DNA of 64,000 nt from Spirochaetales bacterium. Lineage in GTDB: Bacteria; Spirochaetota; Spirochaetia; Treponematales; Treponemataceae. The position numbers were made by a program, and so were the translations under genes. This document shows, in pieces, positions 9,490-18,534 of this stretch (its first letter is position 1; the number at the start of each line of letters is the position of its first letter). Where the stretch lies: contig JAUNWH010000006.1 in NCBI GenBank assembly GCA_030540405.1, positions 1 to 64,000 of the forward strand, written 5' to 3'. Under the pieces are notes generated by a model, which saw nothing but the letters and a program-made list of their open reading frames with translations, was not told where the DNA came from and ran no database searches.

Positions 9490-9785
9490 GTCATCCTAGG
9501 GATTGCCCCGAAACTCTGTTGCAGGGGATTCCCCAGTCAAACTGGGGAATGGCAAGCATTTGTCATTCCCGCACTTATTCCGTGTCATTGCCCAGCGTGA
9601 TCAGGAAATCTCCACACATGAGATTGTCGGATCAAGTCTGACAATGACACGTTAAATGATATGCCCGACAATGACAGTCGTCGAGGTGAGATTGCCGGGT
9701 CTATGCCCGACAATGACATCATACATAATACTTTACGCTCCCATGTCATTCCCGTGCCACGACACGGGAATCTGTTTTATGGGAT
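9490..9785. repeat. Cluster of REPIN-like dispersed repeats, copy 3
   Basis: At least four hairpin units run in series. They include ATTCCCCAGT/ACTGGGGAAT, a degenerate GATTGTCGGA/TCTGACAATGACA unit, GATTGCCGGG/CCCGACAATGACA and TGTCATTCCCGTG/CACGGGAAT. It separates the HU-like gene from lacZ; no gene is visible in it. Confidence 0.75.
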
Positions 9786-9807
9786 TATCCAGTCAGCAAC
9801 AACACAG

Positions 9808-12800
9808 TTACCAGATTCTTAGGTTCAGTTTGTAAGTGCCGGGACGGACGCGGTACTGTTCAAGTGTGTCCGGGCCGCAAGCTCCTGTTCCTACTCCGCG
9901 GTGGGCAGCGTCTATTGCTAGAATCCACTTGCCTTTGCTTCCTTTGGACAAGTCAACCAGCTCGCTTGTGTGGCGGCACTTGTACAAGTCCTGTGCTGTG
10001 TACGGCAAGAGGCTAAAGCTGAATTCTGTGTCAGACTGTATGTGCAGTGTCTTTCCTCCTCCAGAAAGCTCAAGGTACTTTACGCCGCACCTTAGTCCGT
10101 TTTCCTGCGGAACGATGTAAGGCACTTCAAGGTCTTTTATGTCCATTTCGTGCAAGCCTTTAAGCGCGGAATATTTTCTGTCGCTGTAGCATTCGTGAGG
10201 ACCACATCCGTACCATTTTGCCTTTGTGAATACGCCGCCAACAGAAGCTTTAAGACCAACGCGCGGATATTCCGGCACTGTGCTGTTTAGGCTGAAGTCA
10301 GCGCATATTTCCATGAACGAAGAGCTTCCCTGCCATGCTTTCTTTGTTGCGCAAGAGCAAGTTCCAAAGTCGAACACGTTTCCGTCCTTTTCTGAAACTA
10401 TGTGGAACACGCCATGCGAATCTTTTGCTCCATGGGACTTGTCAAGCGCGCTGTCCATCCAGGGCTTTGTAGGCTTTCCGACAAAGCATCCGGGAATGTT
10501 GTCATCGTCAACTTTATCATAGAGCGCCTTTATTCCTTCGTTTTCGGTGTAGGCATGGAACACTGTAGGCTCTAGGCACAAGGCAAACTGCTCAGCTTCC
10601 TGGGAAACGCAGTCCGCGCTGTCTATAAAGCAAGTCTGGCCTGCGCAAATCAGCTCCTCGTCAGAACTGCATAGCTCGCCTTTTGCTGCCCAAGGTGTCT
10701 GTTCAGCGTAAACGAAATCGGCATGGAATACTATTTCAGAGCGGCTGTCTGCATTAAGGACGCATTCATTCACTTTAGGAATCTCAATGCGCATTGTTTC
10801 GCCGGGGAGAAGTCCTTTAAGCGGAATCTCGCCGGATGCTTTTGCAGTTCCGTCTACAAGGCATGACCACTTTAGGCTTAAGAAGTCTAGCGGAACAAAG
10901 CACGCCTTGCTTTTAACTTCAAAGATTCCCTGCGCGGCATGAACAGCACTAAGGCGCACCGGGGCAAACAGGCGGCGGCATTCTTCCATCGCAGGCTTAG
11001 GTGTCTGATCCGGGAAGTTAAGTCCGTTAAGGCAGAAGTCATAGTCGCAAGGGCTGTCTCCAAAGTCGCCCCCGTACTTCCAGTATTTTCCGCCCTTGCT
11101 TTCACCGGGTTTTCCTTCCGGGGTATAGGCTGCTATTCCCTGATCTATCCAGTCCCAGATAAAGCCTCCCTGCAGTCCGTGTGTTGACTCGATTGCTTTC
11201 CAGTAGTCCGCAAGGCTTCCGTTTGCGTTTCCCATTGCGTGTGAATATTCGCACATGATTAAAGGCCGCCAGTCGTCGCGCTTTGTGGCATAGTCTACAA
11301 TCAAGTCGATGCTAGGATACATCGGGGCAATCAGGTCGGTAAGCTCTTTTCCGTTTGCAAGGCAGTCAAGAGTGAAGTCTCCCTGATGAATCTCTGGACG
11401 AACAAAGCCTTCGTAATGCACAATGCGGGTTGTGTCGTAGCCGCGAAGCCAGGCAGCAGTCGCATAGTGGTTCTGACCATTGCCGCTTTCGTTTCCTAAA
11501 GACCAGCCGAAGATGCAGGCGTGGTTCTTGTCGCGGATTGCCATTCGCTGCACTCTCTGGATATAGGAATTAAGCCATTCCTCGCTGCGGCTCATAACAT
11601 CGTAGTAGGCGTGGTTTTCGATGTTCGCTTCGTCAAGAATATAGATTCCGTAGCGGTCGCAAAGCTCGTACCAGCGTTCATCGTCCGGGTAGTGGCAGGT
11701 GCGCACAGCGTTGAAGTTGTACTTTTTGAGCGTCTTTATGTCGTGAACCATTTCAGCAGTGGAAAGGGTTTTGGCATTGGACTCGTTGTGCTCGTGGCGG
11801 TTTACTCCGTGGATGTAGACTTTCTTGGAGTTGAACAGAAGCTCGCGCTTCTTTATTTCCACGGACTTAAAGCCAACTGTAAACGAAGAGCTTTCGATGT
11901 GCCTTCCGTCCTTTTCAAGAAGGCTTACAGTTACAAGATAGAGCGATGGAGTTTCGTTAGTCCAAAGAGCGGGATTTTCAATTGAAATGTCTTTCTTTGC
12001 AAGTGAAAGGGTGTTGCGAATATCGAGGCTGCACGGAATTTTTCCTGACGCAACTTCTTTTCCGGGGATTCCTCTTGAGGGAGTTCCTTCAAGACGGCAG
12101 ACTTTGTATTCCATATCAAACTGCATAAGGTCTGCATCTGTCTGTGTCTTGTATTTAGCTTCCGAAGTTGCAAGAGAGACTTCAAGCGGAATTATGCCCT
12201 TTGGTGCTTCACCTGAAAAGTCAATGTATGTCAACGCCTTAGCATCCTGAATGAAAACATTTTCAGTTGAGTAAAGGTAGACGCTTCTGTGGATTCCGCC
12301 GAACCACCACTGATCCTGGTCTTCAACATAGGAAGCATCTGACCAGCGCACAACCTTTATAACAATTTCTGCGGACGAGCCTTTTATGAATTCTGTGATG
12401 TCGAATTCGCAAGGAAGCCTAGTGTCTTTTGAAACTCCGGCTTCAGTTCCATTCACATAGACAATTGCGACGCTTTCCGCAGAGCCTATATGAAGAACTA
12501 TGCGGCGGCCGTTCCATTCTTCGGGCAAGCTTACATTCAGCCTGTAATAGCCTGTGGGATTTTCTTCCGGCACAAACGGAGGCACGCAGTCAAACGGCAT
12601 CTGGACGTTCGTGTAATGCGGAGAGCTGAATCCCTGCATTGTCCAGGAAAGAGGCACTTTTATCTTTTGCCACTCAGTCTTTTCGTCCGGCGCAGATTCC
12701 GGGGAATTAAAAAAGCAGAAGTCCCATTCGCCGTCTAAGCTTTTGAAGAATGCGCTTGAAGGCACTTCACAGGATTCAGGACCTATGGCAACTTCAAGCT

Positions 12801-12894
12801 GCGACTTTTGCGATGACTCATAAGGAATAAGCGGGCTTCTCATTGGCAGCCTGTTCATGGATTGTATCTCTGGGTTTTTCCAAACTCGTTTCAT
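9808..12894 (-). CDS. lacZ: Beta-galactosidase, GH2 family (LacZ type)
   Basis: Hydrolyses terminal beta-D-galactosides such as lactose. At 1028 residues it has E. coli LacZ length and domain order: jelly-roll sugar-binding domain (about 50-210), Ig-like domains, TIM barrel (about 345-640) and the C-terminal Bgal small-chain domain (about 760-1025). The acid/base Glu469 lies in WSLGNESG and the nucleophile Glu549 in MCEYSHAMGNANGS. There is no signal peptide, so it is cytosolic. A ribosome site (AGGTG) lies 6 nt upstream. It is divergent from a sugar ABC importer that probably brings in its substrate. A promoter-like TTGCAT-16-TACAAT lies on the minus strand at 12963-12936. Confidence 0.93.
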   Translation of the reverse strand: MKRVWKNPEIQSMNRLPMRSPLIPYESSQKSQLEVAIGPESCEVPSSAFFKSLDGEWDFCFFNSPESAPDEKTEWQKIKVPLSWTMQGFSSPHYTNVQMPFDCVPPFVPEENPTGYYRLNVSLPEEWNGRRIVLHIGSAESVAIVYVNGTEAGVSKDTRLPCEFDITEFIKGSSAEIVIKVVRWSDASYVEDQDQWWFGGIHRSVYLYSTENVFIQDAKALTYIDFSGEAPKGIIPLEVSLATSEAKYKTQTDADLMQFDMEYKVCRLEGTPSRGIPGKEVASGKIPCSLDIRNTLSLAKKDISIENPALWTNETPSLYLVTVSLLEKDGRHIESSSFTVGFKSVEIKKRELLFNSKKVYIHGVNRHEHNESNAKTLSTAEMVHDIKTLKKYNFNAVRTCHYPDDERWYELCDRYGIYILDEANIENHAYYDVMSRSEEWLNSYIQRVQRMAIRDKNHACIFGWSLGNESGNGQNHYATAAWLRGYDTTRIVHYEGFVRPEIHQGDFTLDCLANGKELTDLIAPMYPSIDLIVDYATKRDDWRPLIMCEYSHAMGNANGSLADYWKAIESTHGLQGGFIWDWIDQGIAAYTPEGKPGESKGGKYWKYGGDFGDSPCDYDFCLNGLNFPDQTPKPAMEECRRLFAPVRLSAVHAAQGIFEVKSKACFVPLDFLSLKWSCLVDGTAKASGEIPLKGLLPGETMRIEIPKVNECVLNADSRSEIVFHADFVYAEQTPWAAKGELCSSDEELICAGQTCFIDSADCVSQEAEQFALCLEPTVFHAYTENEGIKALYDKVDDDNIPGCFVGKPTKPWMDSALDKSHGAKDSHGVFHIVSEKDGNVFDFGTCSCATKKAWQGSSSFMEICADFSLNSTVPEYPRVGLKASVGGVFTKAKWYGCGPHECYSDRKYSALKGLHEMDIKDLEVPYIVPQENGLRCGVKYLELSGGGKTLHIQSDTEFSFSLLPYTAQDLYKCRHTSELVDLSKGSKGKWILAIDAAHRGVGTGACGPDTLEQYRVRPGTYKLNLRIW

Positions 12895-12935
12895 TGTTCA
12901 CCTCAAGCTAAAATGTGTTTTTCTCAACAATGCCG

Positions 12936-12963
12936 ATTGTAAATCAGAATCTTATAAATGCAA
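12936..12963 (-). promoter_or_regulatory. Probable lacZ promoter
   Basis: Minus-strand TTGCAT and TACAAT are separated by 16 bp. The odd palindrome GCAACTGTTGC (12984-12994) lies just upstream of the -35 and could be an operator. Both are consensus-based guesses. Confidence 0.35.
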
Positions 12964-13014
12964 CTTGGCGGAACAACGGATGCGCAACTGTTGCTCATTT
13001 TGGTATTAGAAAAT

Positions 13015-13063
13015 TTGACAGATTAAATTTCGTGCTCCTATAATTAATCTCGTTAACGTTAAC
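13015..13063 (+). promoter_or_regulatory. Promoter plus LacI-family operator for the sugar importer
   Basis: Consensus TTGACA (13015-13020), an 18-bp spacer and TATAAT (13039-13044) place the start near 13051. The perfect palindrome GTTAACGTTAAC (13052-13063), with the central CG typical of LacI/GalR-family sites, sits right at the start. A repressor there would block initiation. No LacI-type gene is in the window. Confidence 0.75.
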
Positions 13064-13099
13064 ACAGTGAATATTATTTCATCACTAGGAGGAATTTGT

Positions 13100-14380
13100 A
13101 TGAAATTGGTTTCTAAGATTATGACCGCGGCTGTTGTTTCAGCTGGATTATTTTTCATGGGAGGATGCAGCAAGGCTGAGCAGGAAAAGCAGCTTACAGT
13201 CTGGTGCTGGGATCCGCAGTTCAATATTTACGCAATGAACACAGCTGCTGAAATATATCAGAGAGAGCATCCAGATGTTAAAGTAAATGTTGTTGAAACT
13301 CCTTGGGCAGACTTGCAGCAGAAACTTATCACTTCACTTTCAGCAAATGACACAAAATCGCTTCCTGACATTATTCTTTGCCAGGACACAGCAATGCAGA
13401 AAAACTTATCAAACTATCCTAACGCATTTTATCCTTTGGATGAAAAAGTTGACTTAAGCCAGTTCGCGCAGTTCAAGGTTGGCTACGGTGAATTCAAAGG
13501 CAAGCATTATTCAGTTCCATTTGACAACGGAGCAACAGCAACATTTATTAGAACTGACATTCTTGAAAAAGCCGGTCTCAAGCCTTCTGACTTCAACGAC
13601 ATAACCTGGAGACAGTTCCTTGAGCTTGGAAAAATTGTAAAGGCAAAAGCAGGTGTTCCGCTTCTTTCTTATGTAGGAACAGAGCCTGACTGTATTTTCA
13701 TTATGCTTCAGAGCGCGGGAAAATGGGTTTTTGATGAAAGCGGAAATCCTTATATGGTCGGAAACGAAGCTCTTAAAGAAGCTGTTTCAGTTTATTCAGA
13801 AATGATAAAGGAAGGCGTTTGCATTACAGTTTCTGACTGGAACGCATACATTGCAAGCATTCAGAACAGCTCGGTTGCGGCGACAATCAACGGATGCTGG
13901 ATTGCAGGCTCAATAACAAATCAGCCGGCGCAGAAAGGCTTGTGGGCAGTTGTAAACACACCAAGACTCGACAACATTCCAAGCGCAACAAACTATTCAA
14001 ACCAGGGCGGCTCAAGCTGGATGGTTATGAAAAGCTCAAAGAATGCTGAAATTGCCTGCGACTTCTTGAACAAGACTTTTGCCGGAAGCACAGAGCTTTA
14101 CGAAACAATTCTTCCAACTTCCGGAGCAATTGCAACTTGGCTTCCTGCTTCAAAAACTTCTGTTTATGACCAGCCAAACGATTTCTTTGCAGGCCAGAAA
14201 ATCTACAAGGACATTGTTGACTACGCCGGAAAAATTCCTCAGGTAAAATACGGAGTTTACAACTACGAAGCAAGAGACGCGATTGGTGTTGTTATAAGCG
14301 ACATCCTTACAGGAAAGAAAACTGTTGACCAGGGAATAGAAGAAGCTGAAAAGCAAGTTAAGTTCCTTATGGGCCTTTAA
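13100..14380 (+). CDS. Sugar ABC transporter substrate-binding lipoprotein (CUT1)
   Basis: Captures a sugar outside the inner membrane for import. The 426-residue start is fixed by AGGAGG 8 nt upstream and gives a lipoprotein signal ending in FFMGGC, with the lipidated Cys near residue 19. The rest has family-1 extracellular binding protein features: LTVWCWDPQFN, a periplasmic two-lobe pattern and SNQGGSSWMVMKSS. Two permeases follow, and lacZ is divergent, so a beta-galactoside or galacto-oligosaccharide is the likely ligand (inference). No ATPase is encoded here; a shared MsiK/UgpC-type ATPase elsewhere would be needed. Confidence 0.85.
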   Translation: MKLVSKIMTAAVVSAGLFFMGGCSKAEQEKQLTVWCWDPQFNIYAMNTAAEIYQREHPDVKVNVVETPWADLQQKLITSLSANDTKSLPDIILCQDTAMQKNLSNYPNAFYPLDEKVDLSQFAQFKVGYGEFKGKHYSVPFDNGATATFIRTDILEKAGLKPSDFNDITWRQFLELGKIVKAKAGVPLLSYVGTEPDCIFIMLQSAGKWVFDESGNPYMVGNEALKEAVSVYSEMIKEGVCITVSDWNAYIASIQNSSVAATINGCWIAGSITNQPAQKGLWAVVNTPRLDNIPSATNYSNQGGSSWMVMKSSKNAEIACDFLNKTFAGSTELYETILPTSGAIATWLPASKTSVYDQPNDFFAGQKIYKDIVDYAGKIPQVKYGVYNYEARDAIGVVISDILTGKKTVDQGIEEAEKQVKFLMGL

Positions 14381-14391
14381 TTGACAAAGCC

Positions 14392-14446
14392 AGCCGCAGG
14401 ACAGAAGCAAGTTTCAAAACACTCTTGTCTTGCGGCTTTATTTTTT
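14392..14446 (+). terminator. Intercistronic terminator/attenuator
   Basis: AGCCGCA (14392-14398) pairs with TGCGGCT (14431-14437), with inner GACA/TGTC pairing, and a T-rich tract follows. It sits between the binding-protein gene and the permeases, where partial termination would give an excess of binding protein. Confidence 0.7.
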
Positions 14447-14459
14447 CAGAGGTGCAAAT

Positions 14460-15344
14460 ATGAAAAGTAAATCGCTTGAGCGCAAATACAAAATTGCCGG
14501 CTGGTATTTTGTAGCTCCCGCTTCTCTTTTGATTTTTCTTTTTAGCTTTATTCCGATGGTCAGGGCTTTTATTCTTTCGCTTCAGTCTGGAGTTGGAAAC
14601 AATTTAAGTTTCTGCGGAATTAAAAACTATGTCAGGCTTTTTCAGGATGAGAAATTTATCGCTTCTCTGAAAAACGTAATTATATATTTTGCCTTTCAAG
14701 TTCCAATAATGCTTTTTATCGCCATTATTCTAGCTTGCATTCTTAATGACAAAAAACTTAAGTTCAAAGGGCTTTTTAGAACTATAATTTTTCTTCCGTG
14801 CGCAACTTCGCTCGTAGCTTCTGCCCTTATCTTTAAATCTCTTTTTGCGCTGGACGGACTTGTAAACGTTTTGCTTTTGAACCATCACTTTATCTCGCAG
14901 CCAATAAACTGGCTCACTCATCCTGTGTGGGCAAAAGTTATTGTAATTTTTACGATTACCTGGAGATGGACTGGCTACAACACTGTGTTTTTTCTTGCGG
15001 GACTTCAGGGAATTGAATACAGCATTTATGAAGCTGCAAGAATTGACGGAGCTTCAACAGTTCAAACGTTCTTTAAAATAACACTTCCGCAGTTAAAGCC
15101 TGTTGTTCTTCTTACGGCAATCATGTCAACAAACGGAACATTGCAGCTTTTTGATGAAGTAAAGAATTTGACTGGCGGCGGACCTGGAAACGCGACAATC
15201 ACAATTTCACAGTACATTTATGATTTGTCGTTCAAGTACAATCCGCAGTTTGGATATGCAGCGGCAGTTTCTTACGCGATTCTTATAATTGTTGCGCTGC
15301 TTTCGTTCATTCAGATTATTCTTGCTGACAGGAAGGAAAAATGA
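14460..15344 (+). CDS. Sugar ABC transporter permease, MalF-like
   Basis: Inner-membrane subunit of 294 residues with about six transmembrane helices, the first at residues 15-38. The EAA loop for the ATPase is YEAARIDGAS, followed by the ITLPQL stretch. GGPGNAT near residue 242 is typical of CUT1 permeases. The start chosen follows AGAGG; an upstream in-frame start at 14430 has no ribosome site. The stop overlaps the next start by 4 nt (ATGA), indicating translational coupling. Confidence 0.88.
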   Translation: MKSKSLERKYKIAGWYFVAPASLLIFLFSFIPMVRAFILSLQSGVGNNLSFCGIKNYVRLFQDEKFIASLKNVIIYFAFQVPIMLFIAIILACILNDKKLKFKGLFRTIIFLPCATSLVASALIFKSLFALDGLVNVLLLNHHFISQPINWLTHPVWAKVIVIFTITWRWTGYNTVFFLAGLQGIEYSIYEAARIDGASTVQTFFKITLPQLKPVVLLTAIMSTNGTLQLFDEVKNLTGGGPGNATITISQYIYDLSFKYNPQFGYAAAVSYAILIIVALLSFIQIILADRKEK

Positions 15345-16156
15345 AAAAATCAGGACACATAACAGAAGTATTAAAATACGTTTTTATAATAACAGTTTGC
15401 TTCTTTTCAATATTTCCATTTTACTGGATGCTTTGCGGCGCGACAAACACAAGCGCAGATGTAATTACAGGAAGAGTTGTTCCGGGTGCAAATCTTTTTG
15501 AAAACATAAAGACAATGCTTTCGACTGTAAAAATTGGACGCGCGTTTTGGAACTCACTGCGCACAACTGTCTGCGGAACTGTGCTCAGCATTTTTGTATG
15601 CTCGCTTGCAGGCTACGGATTTCAGATTTTTAGAGACAAGGGAAAAGACACGCTCATGAACATTCTGCTGATTTCAATGATGATTCCTTTCGCTTCGATT
15701 ATGGTTCCATTGTTTAAAATGTTCAGCGTAATGCACCTTATGAATTCCACGCTCGGATTCATTTTGCCTACTGTTTCAACTGCGTTTTTGATTTTCTTTT
15801 TCAGGCAGAATTCGGTAACGTTTCCGCTTGAAACAATTCAGGCAGCAAGAGTTGACGGACTTGGTGAATTTTCAATCTACCTGAAAATTTATCTTCCGAT
15901 TATGGCGCCAACTTTTGCAGCGGCGGCAATTGTAACTTTCATGAACAACTGGAACAACTATATGTGGCCGTTGATTGTCATGCAAAGCCAAGAAATGCAG
16001 ACACTGCCGCTTTTGGTCTCAGGACTTACAGCAGGCTACACAACTGACTACGGACTTTTGATGCTAAGCCTGTGCATTATGACAATTCCAACTGTTGTGC
16101 TTTTCTTTACACAGCAAAAAAGATTTGTTTCTGGAATTCTTGGAGCTGTAAAATAA
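15341..16156 (+). CDS. Sugar ABC transporter permease, MalG-like
   Basis: Second inner-membrane subunit, 271 residues with six predicted helices. The EAA-type loop is IQAARVDGLGEF. The FMNNWNNYMWPL segment is characteristic of CUT1 G-type permeases. It overlaps the upstream permease gene and ends the operon; REPIN-like repeats follow. Confidence 0.88.
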   Translation: MKKSGHITEVLKYVFIITVCFFSIFPFYWMLCGATNTSADVITGRVVPGANLFENIKTMLSTVKIGRAFWNSLRTTVCGTVLSIFVCSLAGYGFQIFRDKGKDTLMNILLISMMIPFASIMVPLFKMFSVMHLMNSTLGFILPTVSTAFLIFFFRQNSVTFPLETIQAARVDGLGEFSIYLKIYLPIMAPTFAAAAIVTFMNNWNNYMWPLIVMQSQEMQTLPLLVSGLTAGYTTDYGLLMLSLCIMTIPTVVLFFTQQKRFVSGILGAVK

Positions 16157-16173
16157 AAGTTCAAATAGCATGA

Positions 16174-16375
16174 ACAAATGTTATTCCCGTGCAGTTCGCC
16201 ACAATGCGGACGTTGACACGGGAATATATTGAAAAAATTTTAATAGATTCCCCGATCAAGTCGGGGAATGACAATTGCTTATTTAATACAAGAATGCCAA
16301 TTGTTTATTTAATATAGGAATGGAAATTATTTAGCACGACGAGAATGACAAGCGTTTAGCCTAGTAATGACAGTT
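16174..16375. repeat. REPIN-like dispersed repeats, copy 4
   Basis: Includes TTATTCCCGTG...CACGGGAATA, the ATTCCCCGA/TCGGGGAATGACA hairpin, and several decayed GAATGACAA ends. It lies between convergent genes and may act as a bidirectional 3' end. No gene is visible. Confidence 0.7.
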
Positions 16376-16380
16376 TATGT

Positions 16381-16641
16381 TTAGTTTTTATTTGCTTTGT
16401 CAAAAGCTTCTTGAACTGCAATTGCAAGCTGGTCTGCGCATGAAGTTCCTTTTGAGCGGCACAAATTCCCGCGGCACTTTTCCTGGATAAATTCAACAGT
16501 TGTTCCGTCAAGAATTCTTGAAATCGCCTTTAAGTTTCCGTCGCAGCCATTTGTAAATTCAATTCCGTGCACAACATTTCCGTCAAGCTCGAATTTTATA
16601 TTTGTCGCGCAAACGCCTTTTGTTTTAAAGTTGCAAACCAT
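16381..16641 (-). CDS. TSCPD domain protein (TIGR03905-like)
   Basis: Small cytosolic protein of 86 residues with the TSCPD signature GTSCADQLAIAVQEA near residues 65-79. Conserved cysteines lie in CNF, GVCATN, NGCDGN and KCRGNLC. The family resembles the C-terminal extension of ribonucleotide reductases; its function is not established. Its start lies 7 nt downstream of the stop of the ABC ATPase gene, so it is the last gene of that operon. Confidence 0.8.
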   Translation of the reverse strand: MVCNFKTKGVCATNIKFELDGNVVHGIEFTNGCDGNLKAISRILDGTTVEFIQEKCRGNLCRSKGTSCADQLAIAVQEAFDKANKN

Positions 16642-16648
16642 AAATTCC

Positions 16649-17452
16649 TCACTGGCTCAAAATCATTCTGTCAGAAATTGAATCCGTATCGCCGCCGCTC
16701 GCAGTCTGGAACTTCTGGAGCAAGTCAGCAACCTGAAGGTTCTTTTTTTCTTCCCCGGAAACATCGTAAACAATGTGTCCGTCAAGCATCATGATAAGGC
16801 GGTTGCCGTAATGAATGGCGTGCTTCATGTTGTGAGTTACCATAAAAGTTGTAAGGTGGTCGCGCTCAACAAAATGCTGGGTAAGTTCAAGAACTTTATG
16901 CGCAGTCTTTGGATCAAGCGCCGCCGTATGCTCATCAAGCAAAAGAAGCTTTGGTTTTTGCAATGTCGCCATCAAAAGTGTAAGAGCCTGTCTTTGTCCG
17001 CCGGAAAGAAGCCCGACTTTTGAAGTCATGCGGTTTTCAAGGCCAAGCTCCAAAAGTGAAAGCTGCTTTTTAAATTCTTCCTGTTCAGCAGAAGTAACGC
17101 CCCACTTAAGTCCGCGTTTTTTTCCACGGCGCAAAGCAAGCGCAAGATTTTCCTGAATTTCCATAGTAGCGGCGGTTCCTCTCATCGGATCCTGAAAAAC
17201 ACGTCCAAGATATTTCGCACGTATGTGTTCCTTTTGACGTGTAATGTCTTCACCATCAAGAATAATCGAGCCCGAATCGCATTCATGTACGCCGGCAATC
17301 AAGTTAAGCAAGGTTGATTTTCCAGCTCCGTTTCCGCCAATTACAGTAACAAAATCTCCGTCATTTAAAGTTAAGCTTATATCTTTTAAAGCTTTGCGCT
17401 CTGTTATTGCTCCGGGATTAAAAGTTTTTGAAACGTGTTTTACTTCAAGCAT
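16649..17452 (-). CDS. ABC transporter ATP-binding protein (TrpZ/YtrB-like import system)
   Basis: Drives the importer formed with the next two upstream genes. The 267 residues contain Walker A GGNGAGKST near residue 38, the Q-loop FQDP, the ABC signature LLSGGQRQALTL, Walker B LLLLDEHTAALDP and the switch His in VTHNM. DEH instead of DEP after Walker B is usual in this subfamily. It overlaps the permease gene by 8 nt. Confidence 0.9.
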   Translation of the reverse strand: MLEVKHVSKTFNPGAITERKALKDISLTLNDGDFVTVIGGNGAGKSTLLNLIAGVHECDSGSIILDGEDITRQKEHIRAKYLGRVFQDPMRGTAATMEIQENLALALRRGKKRGLKWGVTSAEQEEFKKQLSLLELGLENRMTSKVGLLSGGQRQALTLLMATLQKPKLLLLDEHTAALDPKTAHKVLELTQHFVERDHLTTFMVTHNMKHAIHYGNRLIMMLDGHIVYDVSGEEKKNLQVADLLQKFQTASGGDTDSISDRMILSQ

Positions 17453-18407
17453 TTTTAGCCTCCACGGAAATTTTCTTGCAGCGCGCGGCCTTTTGCTTCA
17501 ATACAGGAACAGAAAGCGCAATTGCAACTACAACAGCAGAAAGAAGCTTTAAGTCCTGAGTTTTCATTCCAAGCTGAAGAACAAGCGCGATAATCAAGCG
17601 GTAAATTACAGAACCGAACACAACAGAAAGCAAGCTCCACCAAAATCCAAACCGCTTTCCAAAAATAACTTCGCCAATAATTATAGAAGCAAGTCCAATT
17701 ACGATTGTTCCAATTCCCATGCTTACATCTCCGAACCTCTGCTGCTGCATTACAAGAGAACCGCTCATGGCAACAAGCGCGTTTGCAATCATAAGAGCCA
17801 GAATCTGCATTGAATCAGTGTTGATTCCCTGCGCACGGCTCATTGCGGCATTGTCTCCAGTTGAACGGATTGCGCTTCCAAGTTCTGTTCCAAAGAACCA
17901 GTACAAAATTGCAATTGCAGCTCCAGTAAAAATAATTCCAGTAATAAGGCTTGAAACAGAAGTCGCGCTGTAAGGGAAAAATTCTGACAAATTAAAAGCT
18001 TTGTTAATCCAGTCCATGATAGTTGTGTGGACTCTTGTCAAAGGCTGATTCGGTCCGCCAAGAACATGAAGGTTTATTGAATAAAGAGCAAGCTGAACCA
18101 AGATTCCTGCAAGAATTCCAGGTATCTTGAATTTAGTCGTAAGAAAGCCAGTTACAAGCCCCGCAATGCTTCCTGCAACCGTAGCCACAAAAACTGCAAG
18201 CAAAGGATTTACGCCGCGGACAATAAGAAGAGCACAGACGCAACCGCCCAAAGCAAAGCTTCCGTCCACAGTCATATCGGCAAAATCAAGGATTTTAAAT
18301 GTGATGTAAACGCCAAGAGCCATTATTCCCCAAAGCACGCCTTGAGAAACAGCTCCCAGCATTGCGCCTGAAAACGGCACTAAAAAATCTAAAAAAGTCT
18401 CAAACAT
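17445..18407 (-). CDS. ABC transporter permease (TrpY-like, BPD_transp_2 type)
   Basis: 320-residue inner-membrane protein with roughly eight to nine hydrophobic helices, including GVYITFKILDFADMTVDGSF near residue 32 and the cytoplasmic loop with GDNAAMSRAQGINTD. These are typical of branched-chain-amino-acid-like permeases that pair with PF04392 binding proteins. The ribosome site is weak. It lies between the binding-protein and ATPase genes of the same operon. Confidence 0.85.
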   Translation of the reverse strand: MFETFLDFLVPFSGAMLGAVSQGVLWGIMALGVYITFKILDFADMTVDGSFALGGCVCALLIVRGVNPLLAVFVATVAGSIAGLVTGFLTTKFKIPGILAGILVQLALYSINLHVLGGPNQPLTRVHTTIMDWINKAFNLSEFFPYSATSVSSLITGIIFTGAAIAILYWFFGTELGSAIRSTGDNAAMSRAQGINTDSMQILALMIANALVAMSGSLVMQQQRFGDVSMGIGTIVIGLASIIIGEVIFGKRFGFWWSLLSVVFGSVIYRLIIALVLQLGMKTQDLKLLSAVVVAIALSVPVLKQKAARCKKISVEAKNA

Positions 18408-18461
18408 AACTCAAAGAGTATATCAGATTTTTTGCGCCGTGTCATTTTTTTTCTATAAAAT

Positions 18462-18517
18462 TTTATTTAACTGTCATTGCACGGGAATGACAAAAATGTT
18501 ATCCCGATAATGACAGT
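18462..18517. repeat. REPIN-like dispersed repeat, copy 5 (decayed)
   Basis: TGTCATTGCACGGGAATGACA followed by ATCCCGATAATGACAG. It lies between the binding-protein and permease genes, where it may lower downstream expression. Confidence 0.6.
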
Positions 18518-18534
18518 TAAATTTAAACTTAAAC

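Noticed and set aside
11521-11985. Long open frame on the plus strand inside lacZ
   Set aside because: It is antisense to conserved GH2 codons; no start signal.
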